A stretch of DNA of 45,006 nucleotides from Clostridia bacterium (GTDB taxonomy: Bacteria > Bacillota > Clostridia > Oscillospirales > CAG-272). Below, one piece after another: positions 6,711-14,575 of this stretch (its first letter is position 1; every line of letters starts with the position of its first letter). The notes beneath the pieces are model-generated. The model did not search any database. It was not told the origin of the DNA and saw nothing but the letters and a program-made list of their open reading frames with translations. The DNA is taken from the NCBI GenBank assembly GCA_028720145.1, contig JAQYLJ010000027.1:1-45006 (forward strand). Direction: 5' to 3'. A program made the translations under genes and the position numbers.

Positions 6711-8945
6711 ATGAAAGCAAAATGGTGTATGACATTTCTTCTGGCGCTCGTGACCCTGCTGTCCGTTGCGCTCTTGACCGCCTGTGGCTCAGAAAAGGAG
6801 ATGAAAAAAACCTTCATGAAGATGGAAATTGATTCGTCGGGGGTCGGACAACTTACGGACGGGGATCTTTTCGACCCGAAAACGCTCCGTGTCACCATGA
6901 CCGCCGACCGCGGTGCTGATGGTGTTCTCGACCTTGCTAATGCCACCGTCACGGTGGACGGTGCCGCCTATACCGGCTCACCGATCGAGGTGCATGAACC
7001 GTCCTGCACGGTGAAGATCGTATATGAACAGGGAGAGGGAAAGCCGACGCTTACCGGCGAGGTGACGCTGGACGTCGCGAAAAAGACGACTCCCACGCCG
7101 GAGCCCACACCGACAGGAAAAGCCAAGGTCATCATCATGGCAGGGCAGAGCAACATGGTCGGGCACAGCATGGTGGACAGTCTGACGCCGGAACAGTTGG
7201 CGAAGTATCAGGCGGGTTTCAAAAATGTGCTGATCTTCAATTCCTGCAATCCGTATAACCCCAAAACCGACAAACGGAATTTGACGACGAACTTCATTCC
7301 CGTCAAGACGGGCATGGGCAGGATCCCGGACGATACGACCAACTGGCCGAACTGGTGCTTCGGTCCCGAGCTCGGGCTCGCCGAGTATCTCTCGGAGACC
7401 TATCCCGACGAGACATTCTACATCATCAAGGACGCGACGGGCGGCACGACCCTGCACGACAAGTGGTATTCGCCCTCCTCGCTCGCCTATCTCGGGAAGG
7501 AAACCCTCGCAGAAAACAGCCTGTACACCCATCTGCTCACCCGCGTGGACGAAGGCATGGGGCTGCTTGAGGAAAATCAGATCGACGCGGAGATCGTCGC
7601 CCTCCTCTGGATGCAGGGCGAAAGTGATACCCACCAATATACCACTGATTACGCGGTTCTCTGGTCGAACTTTATCGGAGACCTCACGACAGAGCTGGAG
7701 AGCCGGGGCTATGTGACGGAGAACGGGCTCGCTACGATCGACGGCGGCATCACCGAATACTGGGCAAACTACGAAATACTCAACGCCGTCAAGGAAATTT
7801 GGGCGGCAGAACACTCCAAAGGGTACTATGTGGATGTCCTCGGCGCGGGTCTGACCCGTAAGCCGAGCGACCCCGCCCATCTGGATTCTCCCTCGATGCT
7901 CCGCCTCGGGCGGCTCTTCGGAGAGAAACTCTCGCTCGCGATCGCCGACCTTGGGAATGCGGCGACCGTGACACCCGTCACGCTCCGCGGTACGGGTACG
8001 GCGGACGATCCGTATCTCATCGGGTCTTATGCCGAATGGTTGCGCCTGACGCATACGGCATTTGTCGACACAGACGCGCTCACGGGCAAGTATATCAAAC
8101 TGACATCCGATATCGGGAGCGCCAATATGCCGGTGCGCGCATCGCTCGGTGTCACCTCCGTGAGACCCTTTGCCGGTACGATCGACGGCGACGGACACAC
8201 CATCTATGTGAACCTCCGCAACCGACAGTATAAGACAGAGGGGCGCGCCATGGGGCTCATCGGCTACGCGAACGGCGCGACGCTCGAGAATCTCACGGTC
8301 GCGGGCGATGTGACCCTGACCGTCGGTAACTTCTACGCCGCCGGTTTCATCGGGATGGTGCAGTGGGCGAACGGCGCCGTGACCACCATCAGGAATTGTG
8401 TCAATATGGCGACGATTAACGTGACCGGCGCGTCGAACGCCGCGGGCTTCGTCGGGCGGATGCTCGGCAACCTCACGATTGTGAACTCGGAGAACAAAGG
8501 TAATGTGACAACAGCCGGTAACTATGCCGCAGGCATTGTCGGCTACATTAACAACTCGACTGTTGCGGGTGCCGGTGCGCCCTCCCTCACCGTCATCGGT
8601 ACGGTGAACTCGGGGAACATCACGGGTCAGACGGGCGTCGGCGGTATCGTCGGTCTGTTCATGACCGGGGCTTCCGGCGGGAAGCACATGCTGACGGATG
8701 TCTCGAACACGGGGGCCCTCACGGGCGAGGAGCAGGTTGGCGGCATCATCGGTGTCGTGACGAGCCAAGCGGCGAGCGGCTTCGATATCACGGTCATTTA
8801 CCTCGAGGCGGGATTGAAAGACGCCGAAGGAGCGGACATCGTGATCGGCTCAGACGGCAACAAGCAGACGACCGCCGTCACGAAGCGACTCTCCGGGGGC
8901 GATCCCGACGGAGGAGATTTCGGAGGATTCATTCCGTTCGTATGA
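6711..8945 (+). CDS. Surface lipoprotein: SASA/CE6-type acetylesterase fused to GLUG repeats
   Basis: 744 residues. A signal peptide ends in lipobox LLTAC (Cys25), so the protein is tethered to the outer membrane face. A small beta domain (about 40-122) and a TPTPEPTPTG linker lead to a SASA/CE6 esterase domain (about 138-410). The nucleophile is Ser147 in GQSNM, with DATGGTTL near 241-248, WMQGESD at 300-306, and the Asp/His pair in DPAHLD (387-390). This family removes acetyl groups from xylan or sialic acid. Residues from about 425 to the end are beta-helical GLUG-type repeats (GLIGYANG, AAGFIGMV, AAGIVGYI, VGGIVGLF). The last 150 residues closely resemble the end of the lipoprotein at 15572. 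The start has an AAAAGGAG site. Esterase plus glycan locus suggests deacetylation of hemicellulose or pectin outside the cell. Confidence 0.85.
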   Translation: MKAKWCMTFLLALVTLLSVALLTACGSEKEMKKTFMKMEIDSSGVGQLTDGDLFDPKTLRVTMTADRGADGVLDLANATVTVDGAAYTGSPIEVHEPSCTVKIVYEQGEGKPTLTGEVTLDVAKKTTPTPEPTPTGKAKVIIMAGQSNMVGHSMVDSLTPEQLAKYQAGFKNVLIFNSCNPYNPKTDKRNLTTNFIPVKTGMGRIPDDTTNWPNWCFGPELGLAEYLSETYPDETFYIIKDATGGTTLHDKWYSPSSLAYLGKETLAENSLYTHLLTRVDEGMGLLEENQIDAEIVALLWMQGESDTHQYTTDYAVLWSNFIGDLTTELESRGYVTENGLATIDGGITEYWANYEILNAVKEIWAAEHSKGYYVDVLGAGLTRKPSDPAHLDSPSMLRLGRLFGEKLSLAIADLGNAATVTPVTLRGTGTADDPYLIGSYAEWLRLTHTAFVDTDALTGKYIKLTSDIGSANMPVRASLGVTSVRPFAGTIDGDGHTIYVNLRNRQYKTEGRAMGLIGYANGATLENLTVAGDVTLTVGNFYAAGFIGMVQWANGAVTTIRNCVNMATINVTGASNAAGFVGRMLGNLTIVNSENKGNVTTAGNYAAGIVGYINNSTVAGAGAPSLTVIGTVNSGNITGQTGVGGIVGLFMTGASGGKHMLTDVSNTGALTGEEQVGGIIGVVTSQAASGFDITVIYLEAGLKDAEGADIVIGSDGNKQTTAVTKRLSGGDPDGGDFGGFIPFV

Positions 8946-8976
8946 GAACGGTGGATTATTGGGAAAGGAGAGAATC

Positions 8977-9129
8977 ATGAACGATCGGAAACCTATCTGG
9001 ACACCGCCGGTGACGGAGATTATTTACCTCGGCGCGGACGATGTGATCCGCACCTCCGACACCCACCGCCAAGAAGAAGGTGTCGGCGACAAAACGACCT
9101 GGAATGACCTGTTCGGCGACGGTCAATGA
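8977..9129 (+). CDS. Microprotein of 50 residues with a DVIRTS motif
   Basis: This ORF is absent from the track because of length. It has a textbook GGAAAGGAG site seven bases before the ATG, 31 bases after the esterase stop, and ends 40 bases before the next secreted-protein start, so it is within the operon. The peptide begins with a charged and Pro-rich segment, continues TEIIYLGADDVIRTS, and ends acidic. From memory, short Clostridia ORFs with a P-x-x-E-I/V-I-x-x-x-x-x-D-V-I-x-T-S core recur in gut genomes without assigned function. It has no transmembrane segment, signal peptide or Cys. Position between two GLUG proteins suggests a link to surface-protein production, which is inference. 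Confidence 0.7.
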   Translation: MNDRKPIWTPPVTEIIYLGADDVIRTSDTHRQEEGVGDKTTWNDLFGDGQ

Positions 9130-9169
9130 TCGCCGGGAACTATCAGAACGAAACGAAAGGGTTACTAAC

Positions 9170-11137
9170 ATGAAAAAGATTACTTCGCTTATCCTCTGTA
9201 TCGTTTTGACCGTGGTGGCACTGACCGCGCTCTCGGTGGCTGTGTTCGCCGATGAGGGGGAAACGCCTGCGGTCAGCGATATCACGCTCGCCGGGTATCA
9301 GAACAAGAACGGCGGCTTCGATATCCGTATCGTCGGTAAGATCGCGAATGAGACGAACTACCGCGAGGTCGGTTTCGTCTTCTCGAACGGCACGACCTCA
9401 AAGGAGTGCGCCGCGAAATACATGTTCAAGACGTTGCTCGCGTCCGATGGGGAAAACACCTACGAGGCGCTGACAGCCGGTGAGGGCGAATACCTCTATG
9501 CCTATATCATTGAGGGCATTGAAGAAACCGCCGCTCTGACGCTCAGCGTCAAGCCATATGCCGTGAATAACGACAACGAGAAGATTTACGGCGAGGAAAA
9601 AACGCTCGTCAAGGAAGCGGGCGGACAGTTTGCGCAGGAGACGGTACATACCCACGCGCCGATTCACCACGAGGCGACCGTCGCCACCGCGGCAAGCTAC
9701 GCAACGGCATGGAACACGGAATACTGGTCCTGTGAAGGCTGCTCCAAGCTGTTTAGTGACGCCGCTTGCACGACCGTGGTCGAGGCAGATGCGGTCATGG
9801 CACCGGCGCAGAAAGACAATGCGGACTTTGTCAACAGCGAAACGAATCCTTATCTGCTCGCGAACGTAGCAGACTGGCAAGCCTATGCGGAAGCCGTCAA
9901 CGGCGGTGACAACATGAGCAGCAAATATGTGAAACTGACTGCCGACATCGGCACCGAAGAAGCACCTGTGACGACGGCAATCGGTACATCCTCTAATAAC
10001 CCGTATTGCGGCAATTTTGACGGCAACGGCAAGGAGGTATATGTGAACTTAAGCAGCACTTCTGCCATTGGTGTGTTTGCTTATTATAGGGGCGGTAGCA
10101 TCAGCAATCTGACCGTTCGCGGAACTGTCGCGTATACAAATACAACAACAACTGATCATTCCACGGTTGGTGGTGTGGTAGGCATGATTCTGCAGAATGC
10201 TACGGCAACCATCACAAACTGCAAAAACTATGCGAACATTCAGGCACCCGATAACTGCAGTGCGGGGGGAATCGTCGGGAAGAACAACGGCGGCGTTACC
10301 ATTTCCGGGTGCACGAATTACGGGAATGTCAATGGCGGAAAACTTGGCAAAAACCGCAGTATTGGTGGTATTATCGGGTGGATCAATCAGGTTGATACCA
10401 GAATTGAGAATTGCATAAACAACGGTGCGGTCAGCAGTACAGGCGATACGGCTACGACTGCCGGTACGGGCGGTATTGTTGGTATATCGGGAATGAGTCG
10501 TTCCGTGATTGATGGCTGTATCAATAACGGCACGGTCAGCGGTTATCGCTTTATCGGCGGTATCATCGGGTATGTCGTCCAGAATGCTACCATAACGAAT
10601 GTCAGCAATACTGCTGCCATTAGCGGTACGCGTGATATCGGCGGTATCATCGGCGGCACAGACAATACAAAAACGTCATCCACTTTTAACGAACTGTATG
10701 TGACAGGCGCGACAAACAGCGGCGCCGTCACCGGTACCGGTGACTTCATCGGCGGTATTGTCGGATATATCAACAGTACGGGCAACGTGCTGACCGATTG
10801 CACCAACACCGGCAACATCACCGGTGCAAAGAGCGTCGGCGGTATCATCGGACTGGTGAACGTGAGCAAGACCGCGACGGTGGACAACGCGACCGTGCGT
10901 GACTGCACCATTTCCGGCTCGCAGTCCGTCGGCGGCTGGATCGGCAGAATCGTTTCCAAGGCGACCGCGACCTACAAGAATTATACGGCACCGACCGGTG
11001 TTGCCTATGTGCTGGGCGGCACGGAGACGGAAGCCGTCGCAGGATTTGACACTGCGGGGCGTACGGACGGCGCAACTGCCGCACCCGGTGAGGCGTTCGG
11101 TACCTGCCCCGGCACGGCGACCAACGTCACCGAATAA
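9170..11137 (+). CDS. Secreted GLUG-repeat protein
   Basis: 655 residues from the ATG at 9170. The track start at 9080 adds 30 residues that overlap the microprotein gene and precede the signal peptide. A Sec signal peptide (hydrophobic run, cleavage near VFADE at about residue 28) has no lipobox Cys. Residues 35-150 form an unassigned beta-rich domain. Next is a Cys-pair motif of the type WSCEGCSKLFSD that recurs in clostridial surface proteins. From about residue 225 onward it is GLUG repeats (GGIIG, GGIVGYI and similar, about ten units). No LPxTG or transmembrane anchor is seen, so it is either released or held non-covalently. A terminator follows. GLUG repeats are binding or adhesive solenoids in known proteins; the ligand is unknown. 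Confidence 0.8.
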   Translation: MKKITSLILCIVLTVVALTALSVAVFADEGETPAVSDITLAGYQNKNGGFDIRIVGKIANETNYREVGFVFSNGTTSKECAAKYMFKTLLASDGENTYEALTAGEGEYLYAYIIEGIEETAALTLSVKPYAVNNDNEKIYGEEKTLVKEAGGQFAQETVHTHAPIHHEATVATAASYATAWNTEYWSCEGCSKLFSDAACTTVVEADAVMAPAQKDNADFVNSETNPYLLANVADWQAYAEAVNGGDNMSSKYVKLTADIGTEEAPVTTAIGTSSNNPYCGNFDGNGKEVYVNLSSTSAIGVFAYYRGGSISNLTVRGTVAYTNTTTTDHSTVGGVVGMILQNATATITNCKNYANIQAPDNCSAGGIVGKNNGGVTISGCTNYGNVNGGKLGKNRSIGGIIGWINQVDTRIENCINNGAVSSTGDTATTAGTGGIVGISGMSRSVIDGCINNGTVSGYRFIGGIIGYVVQNATITNVSNTAAISGTRDIGGIIGGTDNTKTSSTFNELYVTGATNSGAVTGTGDFIGGIVGYINSTGNVLTDCTNTGNITGAKSVGGIIGLVNVSKTATVDNATVRDCTISGSQSVGGWIGRIVSKATATYKNYTAPTGVAYVLGGTETEAVAGFDTAGRTDGATAAPGEAFGTCPGTATNVTE

Positions 11138-11156
11138 AAACAAAAAATCAACAACG

Positions 11157-11193
11157 CCCCCACACGGATTTGATCCGCGTGGGGGAATTTTTC
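11157..11193 (+). terminator. Terminator after the GLUG protein
   Basis: CCCCCACACGGA pairs with TCCGCGTGGGGG (one mismatch) around a five-base loop, followed by AATTTTT. Confidence 0.85.
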
Positions 11194-11204
11194 CGGGGCA
11201 TGAC

Positions 11205-11237
11205 AAAGAGAGCCACCGCGCCGCGGTGGCTCTCTTT
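11205..11237. terminator. Long perfect palindrome, probable bidirectional terminator
   Basis: AAAGAGAGCCACCGCG and CGCGGTGGCTCTCTTT are perfect 16-base inverse complements with one base between. It lies in the convergent gap between the GLUG gene and araC, about 95 bases after the araC stop. Confidence 0.7.
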
Positions 11238-11332
11238 GATTGGTTTTTGGGGGGTCGCTGTTTGGCGGCGCTGTCGTACTGCCTCGTCGGGTCGGGGGCG
11301 TGCGGTGCTGTGACCGGGCGCGCCCCGGCGCG

Positions 11333-12136
11333 TCAGCGGTGGTTGCTGAAATATTCTTTCGCGTACTCGGTCGGGGAGACGCCCGTTTCGAGCTTAAACA
11401 TCTTGGAGAACGTGTAGACCGAGGAGTATCCCGTCATCTCGGCAATTCTCCCAATCGAGGCATCGTCGCCGATGAGCAGTTCCTTCGCTTTTTTAATACG
11501 GACGGTACGCAGGTACTTGATAGGTGACTCCCCGTAGACACGGGTGAACACCTTGCGGAAATATACCGTCGAGATACCCGCCATGGCGGCGAGGCTCTCG
11601 TTCGTGATATGTTTATCGAAATAGCGTGTGCGGATGTAGTCAATTACGGGTTCGAGCATATGCCGGTAGGAGCTCGGCAGATAAGTTTCTTTATGCTCCG
11701 TCACCGTGGCTTTATCGAGGATCTTATAGAACATGGACTTGCATTTGAGCAAATAATTGTCCTTTTTGAGATCCCACAGGTTCGCTACGTTCAGGAGCAT
11801 CGTGGCAATCTCCCGGCTGACTGCGTCGGAGAGCGCAAACTCATAAAAGTCGAACGGCTCGCCTTCCAGCTCCCCCTCGAACTCGATCGTGATGCACTTC
11901 CCCTGCTGCCCGAGCTGCCACTGATAGCGAGCATCCTTTGAGATGAGGAGCAGATGGTGCGGGTCGGTGACATAGGTCTTGCCGCCCGCGTAATAGTAGG
12001 TAAGTCCCTCGACCTTCAGCGTCAGGGCATAAGTCGAGCGGTCGTTGCGCGTGATGCGCTTCGTCTCATATCGGTAGATGGTGTTGACGGCAAGGATCCG
12101 GTGGAGGATCAGCTTTGAAATCGTTTTAGCATCCAT
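11333..12136 (-). CDS. AraC family transcriptional regulator
   Basis: 267 residues from the ATG at 12136; the track GTG start at 12208 would add 24 residues overlapping the promoter. The N-terminal half (about residues 25-110) is a cupin-like sensor domain. The C-terminal 100 residues carry the two helix-turn-helix motifs of the family: SLAAMAGISTVYFRKVF, and IAEMTGYSSVYTFSKMF followed by GVSPTEY. Such proteins usually activate sugar-catabolic operons on binding a monosaccharide. The gene is divergent from the Gfo/Idh operon and shares its intergenic region with operator B. No Shine-Dalgarno site is seen before the chosen ATG, and a TATAAT -10 box lies only nine bases upstream, so the mRNA may be leaderless. 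It is the best candidate to bind the four TATCA-N13-TATCA sites. Confidence 0.85.
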   Translation of the reverse strand: MDAKTISKLILHRILAVNTIYRYETKRITRNDRSTYALTLKVEGLTYYYAGGKTYVTDPHHLLLISKDARYQWQLGQQGKCITIEFEGELEGEPFDFYEFALSDAVSREIATMLLNVANLWDLKKDNYLLKCKSMFYKILDKATVTEHKETYLPSSYRHMLEPVIDYIRTRYFDKHITNESLAAMAGISTVYFRKVFTRVYGESPIKYLRTVRIKKAKELLIGDDASIGRIAEMTGYSSVYTFSKMFKLETGVSPTEYAKEYFSNHR

Positions 12137-12145
12137 AGTAAGGCT

Positions 12146-12174
12146 ATTATAAAGCATATTGTACAAAAAAACAA
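12146..12174 (-). promoter_or_regulatory. araC promoter, placed for leaderless transcription
   Basis: TTGTTT and a perfect TATAAT are 17 bases apart. The -10 box ends nine bases before the preferred ATG at 12136, so the transcript would begin within a few bases of it. Confidence 0.5.
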
Positions 12175-12214
12175 CCGCGTTTTTGATTTTTGCTAAATAT
12201 TTTAGCACGGGTTC

Positions 12215-12254
12215 AGTATCAAAACGGACAAAAATATCACAATGGGCATTTACA
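12215..12254 (+). promoter_or_regulatory. AraC-type operator, copy B, between araC and the Gfo/Idh operon
   Basis: A TATCA-N13-TATCA direct repeat is followed by CATTTACA, with its TTTACA forming the -35 of the downstream promoter. It lies about 40 bases upstream of the araC -35 region as well, so it could also serve autoregulation. Confidence 0.7.
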
Positions 12255-12278
12255 CCTTTTCGGGCATCCTCCTATAAT
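12249..12278 (+). promoter_or_regulatory. Promoter of the Gfo/Idh to ABC-permease operon
   Basis: TTTACA and a perfect TATAAT are 18 bases apart, 55 bases before the ATG at 12334. The weak -35 embedded in operator B fits activator dependence. Confidence 0.65.
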
Positions 12279-12333
12279 AAAAATGTAGAACGGGCGCGCC
12301 CGCGCGCCTGCACCATTTCGAGAGGACAGAATC

Positions 12334-13383
12334 ATGGCGGAAAACGGAAAACTTCGCATCGGCATCTTCGGTATCGGGCACAATCATGCGGCGGCTGCCA
12401 TCGCCGCACTGAAAGCGCGTGAGGACGTGGAGATCGTCGGACTATGTGAGCCGGACGACGCGATGCGGGAAAAACGACTGAAGGAGAACCCCGCCGTCTA
12501 TGGTGACATTCCCGTGATGAGCGAGGAGCGCCTCCTCGCCTCGGGTATCCGCGCCGCAATGGTCGAAGCCTCTGTCCCCGACCTTGTACCGACTGCGCTC
12601 CGCTGTGCGGAAGCCGGACTTCATATCCACATGGATAAACCCGCCGGTACCGACCTTTCGCTCTATCGCACGTTCCTGGATGTCGCTCGGGAGAAGCATC
12701 TTGTCTTTCAGACCGGGTACATGTACCGCTACAACGCCGGTGTGCGCTACGTACTGGAGCGCGTCCGCAACGGGGCGCTCGGGCGTATCTACAATATCAC
12801 GGCGGAGATGTGTACCAAGCATCCGGGCTGGTTCGAGCGGCAACTCATCGGTTACGGCGTCAAGGCGCCGGTCATGTACATCTTCGGCGGGCATCTCATC
12901 GACCTCTGTATGCAGGTCAAAGGAGTCCCCGCGGATCTGACCGCTTTCCACACCGAGTCGGGCGACGGAGACATCCACTTTGAAGATACCTCTCTCGCGG
13001 TTCTGACTTATCCCGACGGGATCGCGACGGTGCGGGTCTCCTCCTGCGAGGTCAACGGTTGGGGTCTGCGCGAGTTTACGGTCTTTGGAGAGCAGGGCAC
13101 GATCACGGTGAGCCCGCTGGAAGCCCCAATGCGCGTCCGCGAGACGACGCTCGCAGAGCAGGAGCCGTGGAAAGACCGCTACCACACGGTAGACGTCCCC
13201 GAAGTCGGGCGGTACGACGTCATGATGCACGATTTCGTGTACATGGTGGAGGGGAAGATCCCCTACGACGTCGATTTCACCCATGAATACCTGCTACAGA
13301 AACTGACCCTCGAGGCATGCGGTTACACGGCGGAGGAAATGAATGCCAACGCTTCCATCACTGCCCGTGCGTCAGATGATTGA
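12334..13383 (+). CDS. Gfo/Idh/MocA family oxidoreductase
   Basis: 349 residues. The N-terminal Rossmann domain starts GIFGIGHNHAAAA (about residues 10-22). The family signature is MDKPAGTD, near residue 105, whose Lys is the usual catalytic base of the EKP motif. A C-terminal alpha/beta domain begins near YMYRYN. The His in FGGHLIDL near 190 matches the conserved catalytic region. Members oxidise or reduce sugars and inositols with NAD(P). The start has a GAGAGGAC site. It is the first gene after operator B and its promoter, so it heads the long operon that continues through the transporter genes. The likely role is processing of an unusual sugar released by the locus; the substrate is unknown. 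Confidence 0.88.
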   Translation: MAENGKLRIGIFGIGHNHAAAAIAALKAREDVEIVGLCEPDDAMREKRLKENPAVYGDIPVMSEERLLASGIRAAMVEASVPDLVPTALRCAEAGLHIHMDKPAGTDLSLYRTFLDVAREKHLVFQTGYMYRYNAGVRYVLERVRNGALGRIYNITAEMCTKHPGWFERQLIGYGVKAPVMYIFGGHLIDLCMQVKGVPADLTAFHTESGDGDIHFEDTSLAVLTYPDGIATVRVSSCEVNGWGLREFTVFGEQGTITVSPLEAPMRVRETTLAEQEPWKDRYHTVDVPEVGRYDVMMHDFVYMVEGKIPYDVDFTHEYLLQKLTLEACGYTAEEMNANASITARASDD

Positions 13384-13423
13384 CAAACGAAACGCGAAAA
13401 GAGGATAATTGAATTGAAAATAA

Positions 13424-14575
13424 TTGACGGAAAAGTCGTCATTGAAACCGGTGCCGGCGGCAGACACCCTGCCACGCGCGGTGACGGGCCGAGGGACTGA
13501 CACGGTGACGCATTCCATCCAAACGACACAAGCGGTCACACCGCAGGCAGGTCAGCCGGACAGCACCGCCGGCACCACCCAAACGGGGGCAGAATCCGCC
13601 GGGGGCGGGAATCCTAAAGCCACGCTGACGGCAGTCGGGCTCGGTCTCATCGTCATGCTCCTCTGGGGGTCGCTGTTCCCGTTCGTCAAATACGGGTACA
13701 AGGTGTTCGAGATCGACACGTCGTTCTACCCGAACCTGATCCTCTTCGCCGGGGTGCGGTTCCTTGTGAGCGGCGCGCTCCTCTCGGCGTTCTGCCTCGC
13801 GACGCGGCGGACGTACCTCCTCCGACAACCGAAGAAGTGGCTCCCGACCGCCCTCGTCGCCCTGTTTGCCGTGGTACTTCATTATGCCTGCACCTATATC
13901 AGCCTCGGGCAGATCGACAGCTCCAAGACGGCGCTCCTCAAGCAGTCGGGCGTGCTCGTGTTCGTGTGCTTCTCGTTCCTGTTCTTCCGTGACGACCGAT
14001 TGACACCGGGGAAGATCATCGGCGCCGTGTGCGGGGTTGCCTCGGTGCTGGTCATCAATCTGGATTCCTTTAAGATCACGTTCGGTCTCGGGACGGCGCT
14101 CGTCATCGGCGCGAGCTTCTGCACTGTGATCTCCAACATCATCTTTAAGAAGAGTTTTCACGATGTCCCCGCCGTGACCGTCACGGGGTACTCGCAGCTC
14201 ATGGGCGGTCTGTTCCTGACCGTACTCGGGCTTGCCCTCGGCGGGCGAATCCCCTCCTTCGGTTGGCGCGCTGCGCTCGTCATGCTGTACATCATCGTCG
14301 CGACGGTGGTCAGCTACGGGCTGTGGTACTACGTCGTACAGAAATACGCGCTCTCAAAGCTCTTTATCATCAAGATGGCGGAGCCGCTGTTCGCGGCGCT
14401 CGTCAGCGTGCTGTTGCCGCTGGGGACGCATCTGACATGGCAGCACGCCGCCGCCTTTGCCCTCGTTGCCGTCGCCGTGTGCGTGAGCAACATACAATTC
14501 CCGAAACGAAGCAAAATCAAGAAAACCGTGTCCGCGGCAAGTAACGCCACGGAAGAAGAAGGAGAAACGAAATGA
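13424..14575 (+). CDS. EamA/DMT superfamily transporter with an odd N-terminus
   Basis: 383 residues with ten hydrophobic segments and the typical first helix MLLWGSLFPFVKYG near residue 75, plus the internal duplication of EamA domains. It is a drug/metabolite-type exporter or permease; the substrate is not readable. The N-terminal 65 residues before helix 1 are Thr/Gly/Ala-rich and not family-like. The track start is TTG at 13424 without a good ribosome site. The best site (AAAAGAGGA) instead serves a TTG at 13414 in another frame, which reads a 28-residue peptide and stops at 13500. A GTG at 13505 is a further candidate start. This suggests a deletion or fusion at the 5' end. The stop overlaps the next ATG (ATGA). 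Confidence 0.75.
   Translation: MTEKSSLKPVPAADTLPRAVTGRGTDTVTHSIQTTQAVTPQAGQPDSTAGTTQTGAESAGGGNPKATLTAVGLGLIVMLLWGSLFPFVKYGYKVFEIDTSFYPNLILFAGVRFLVSGALLSAFCLATRRTYLLRQPKKWLPTALVALFAVVLHYACTYISLGQIDSSKTALLKQSGVLVFVCFSFLFFRDDRLTPGKIIGAVCGVASVLVINLDSFKITFGLGTALVIGASFCTVISNIIFKKSFHDVPAVTVTGYSQLMGGLFLTVLGLALGGRIPSFGWRAALVMLYIIVATVVSYGLWYYVVQKYALSKLFIIKMAEPLFAALVSVLLPLGTHLTWQHAAAFALVAVAVCVSNIQFPKRSKIKKTVSAASNATEEEGETK

Noticed and set aside
6978-8768. 596-residue minus-strand ORF
   Set aside because: Antisense shadow of the esterase-GLUG gene.
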